Below are positions 63,159 through 64,000 of a stretch of 64,000 nucleotides of DNA, piece after piece. The notes under the pieces were generated by a model. That model was given only the letters and a program-made list of their open reading frames with translations. It searched no databases and was not told the origin of the DNA. How positions within the stretch are numbered: position 1 is the first letter of the stretch; each line of letters begins with the position of its first letter. Position numbers and translations under genes: made by a program. The stretch lies in the NCBI GenBank assembly GCA_963823105.1, contig CAWGKC010000005.1, positions 1,178,001 to 1,242,000 on the forward strand. The letters are read 5' to 3'. The stretch is from JAJYKC01 sp963823105. Its GTDB lineage: Bacteria > Acidobacteriota > Terriglobia > Bryobacterales > Bryobacteraceae.

Positions 63159-64000
63159 TCAAATACTCAAAGTAGCGAGGCGCTTGCGCGACAGCTCCCA
63201 GTCGAAGATGGTTTTGGAAACGAAAACGGCGGTGAAGACGTTGGCGATCAGGCCGATCACCAGGGTGACGGCGAAGCCCTTCACGGGGCCGGTTCCGAAG
63301 AGAAAGAGAAACGCGCAGGAGACCACGGTGGTGACGTGCGTATCGACGATGGTCAGGAACGCTTTGCTGAAGCCGGCGTCGAGGGCGGCGGCGGGGACTT
63401 TGCCCGCGCGCAGTTCCTCGCGAACGCGTTCGAAAATCAGAACGTTGCTATCGACCGCCATGCCGATGGTGAGAATGATTCCGGCGATGCCGGGCAGGGT
63501 CAGGGTGGCGTCGAAGTAGCTGAGGGCGGCGATTAGGATCACGGCGTTCAAAAAGAGCGCCAGCGTGGCGTTGACGCCCGCGCCGCGGTAATAAATCAGC
63601 ATCGAGAAGACGACGGCGATGAGGCCGACGGCGCCGGCGATGAAGCCCTCGCGGATGGAATCGGCGCCGAGAGACGGCCCGACGGTGCGCTCCTCCTCGA
63701 AGACGACGCGGGCGGGGAGGGAACCGGCGGTGAGGTTCAAGGCCAGGTCGGCCGCCTCCTGCTGCGTGCCCGCGCCGGTGATGCGGCCGTTGTCGCTGAT
63801 CTTATTTTGAATCGTGGGGGCGCTCAGCACTTGGCCGTCGAGCACGATGGCGAGGCGGTTGCCGATGTTGGCTTCGGTGAAGCGCTCGAAGCGGTGGGCG
63901 GCGTCCTGGGTAAGTACGAAGTCGGTTTCAAATCGTCCAAGCTCGCCCTGCGCGGCGTGGGCGCTGCGCAGATCGGTGCCGCGGACGACGGGGCTGCGGG
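63159..64000 (-). CDS. secD: Protein translocase subunit SecD (5' end outside the window)
   Basis: The open frame reaches the right edge, so the N-terminal part is missing. The visible part begins with VVRGTDLRSAHAAQ and includes IGNRLAIVLDGQVLSAPTIQ, RITGAGTQQEAADLALNLTAGSLPA (shortened: EAADLALNLTAGSLPA), the VGPSLGADSIREG motif, and the membrane core with GMAVDSNVLIFERVREEL and FGTGPVKGFAVTLVIGL. These are SecD signatures. It stands 89 bp upstream of secF in the same direction, the normal order. Confidence 0.93.
   Translation of the reverse strand, partial: RSPVVRGTDLRSAHAAQGELGRFETDFVLTQDAAHRFERFTEANIGNRLAIVLDGQVLSAPTIQNKISDNGRITGAGTQQEAADLALNLTAGSLPARVVFEEERTVGPSLGADSIREGFIAGAVGLIAVVFSMLIYYRGAGVNATLALFLNAVILIAALSYFDATLTLPGIAGIILTIGMAVDSNVLIFERVREELRAGKVPAAALDAGFSKAFLTIVDTHVTTVVSCAFLFLFGTGPVKGFAVTLVIGLIANVFTAVFVSKTIFDWELSRKRLATLSI

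Overview
The window reads as a high-GC chromosomal segment of an acidobacterium of the Solibacter/Bryobacter type (Bryobacterales). Lineage clues are a C-terminal domain of the kind first defined in Solibacter (TIGR03437-like, 50489-52741, with a relic at 54300-54634), an ECF sigma factor overlapping a TPR Ser/Thr kinase, repeated secreted PD40 propeller proteins, PEP-CTERM proteins, and a DUF1501/DUF1549/DUF1553 cassette of the kind known from planctomycetes and Solibacter. No rRNA, tRNA, CRISPR array or insertion sequence was recognised.

Layout. 238-7838 (minus): three tandem secreted TPR+PD40 paralogues, then a methyltransferase fused to an OmpR-type winged helix. 7950-10552 (minus): two-component pair. 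10613-17905 (minus): PEP-CTERM protein, secreted serine protease, lipoprotein and small membrane protein of unknown role, FG-GAP repeat protein plus an orphan copy of its 3' end, and a secreted protein with tail-fibre-like repeats. 17996-21367 (plus): sigma factor and kinase. 21653-25006: four toxin-antitoxin modules with a stray carboxylesterase fragment. 25010-28425 (minus): carboxylesterase, DEAD-box helicase, small charged protein, RRM protein. 28724-38285 (plus): six tightly coupled genes for secreted haem, sulfatase-fold-like and PPC proteins followed by two cytoplasmic sugar isomerase-like enzymes. 38282-42131 (minus): PEP-CTERM protein, a fifth toxin-antitoxin pair, P5C dehydrogenase, YtxH protein. 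42187-45079: DUF2007 protein, S41 protease (minus), thioredoxin-like protein. 45153-47715 (plus): Crp/Fnr regulator, a perfect operator-like palindrome, RIC-type iron-sulfur repair protein and a membrane polyferredoxin, which together look like a nitrosative/redox stress cluster. 47823-50354 (minus): ComEC. 50489-53762 (plus): Solibacter-type propeller protein and dihaem cytochrome c. 54645-64000 (minus): NarL/NarX-type pair, GpgS-like glycosyltransferase, TPR lipoprotein with ExbD, ExbD, ExbB and TonB, then SecF and a SecD that runs off the right edge.

A warning for any user: at least 13 genes or relics are interrupted by one-base length changes, each in a short homopolymer, several in conserved housekeeping-like genes. 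Correcting them gives full-length families every time (for example 931 aa for the kinase, 107 aa for HigB). I read these mainly as assembly indels. They also create false fusions, such as an apparent 1303-residue protein at 28628-32539.

The best candidates for something undescribed are the six-gene operon at 28724-38285, the methyltransferase/winged-helix fusion at 238-1398, and the Crp-RIC-polyferredoxin cluster with its palindrome at 45866-45879.
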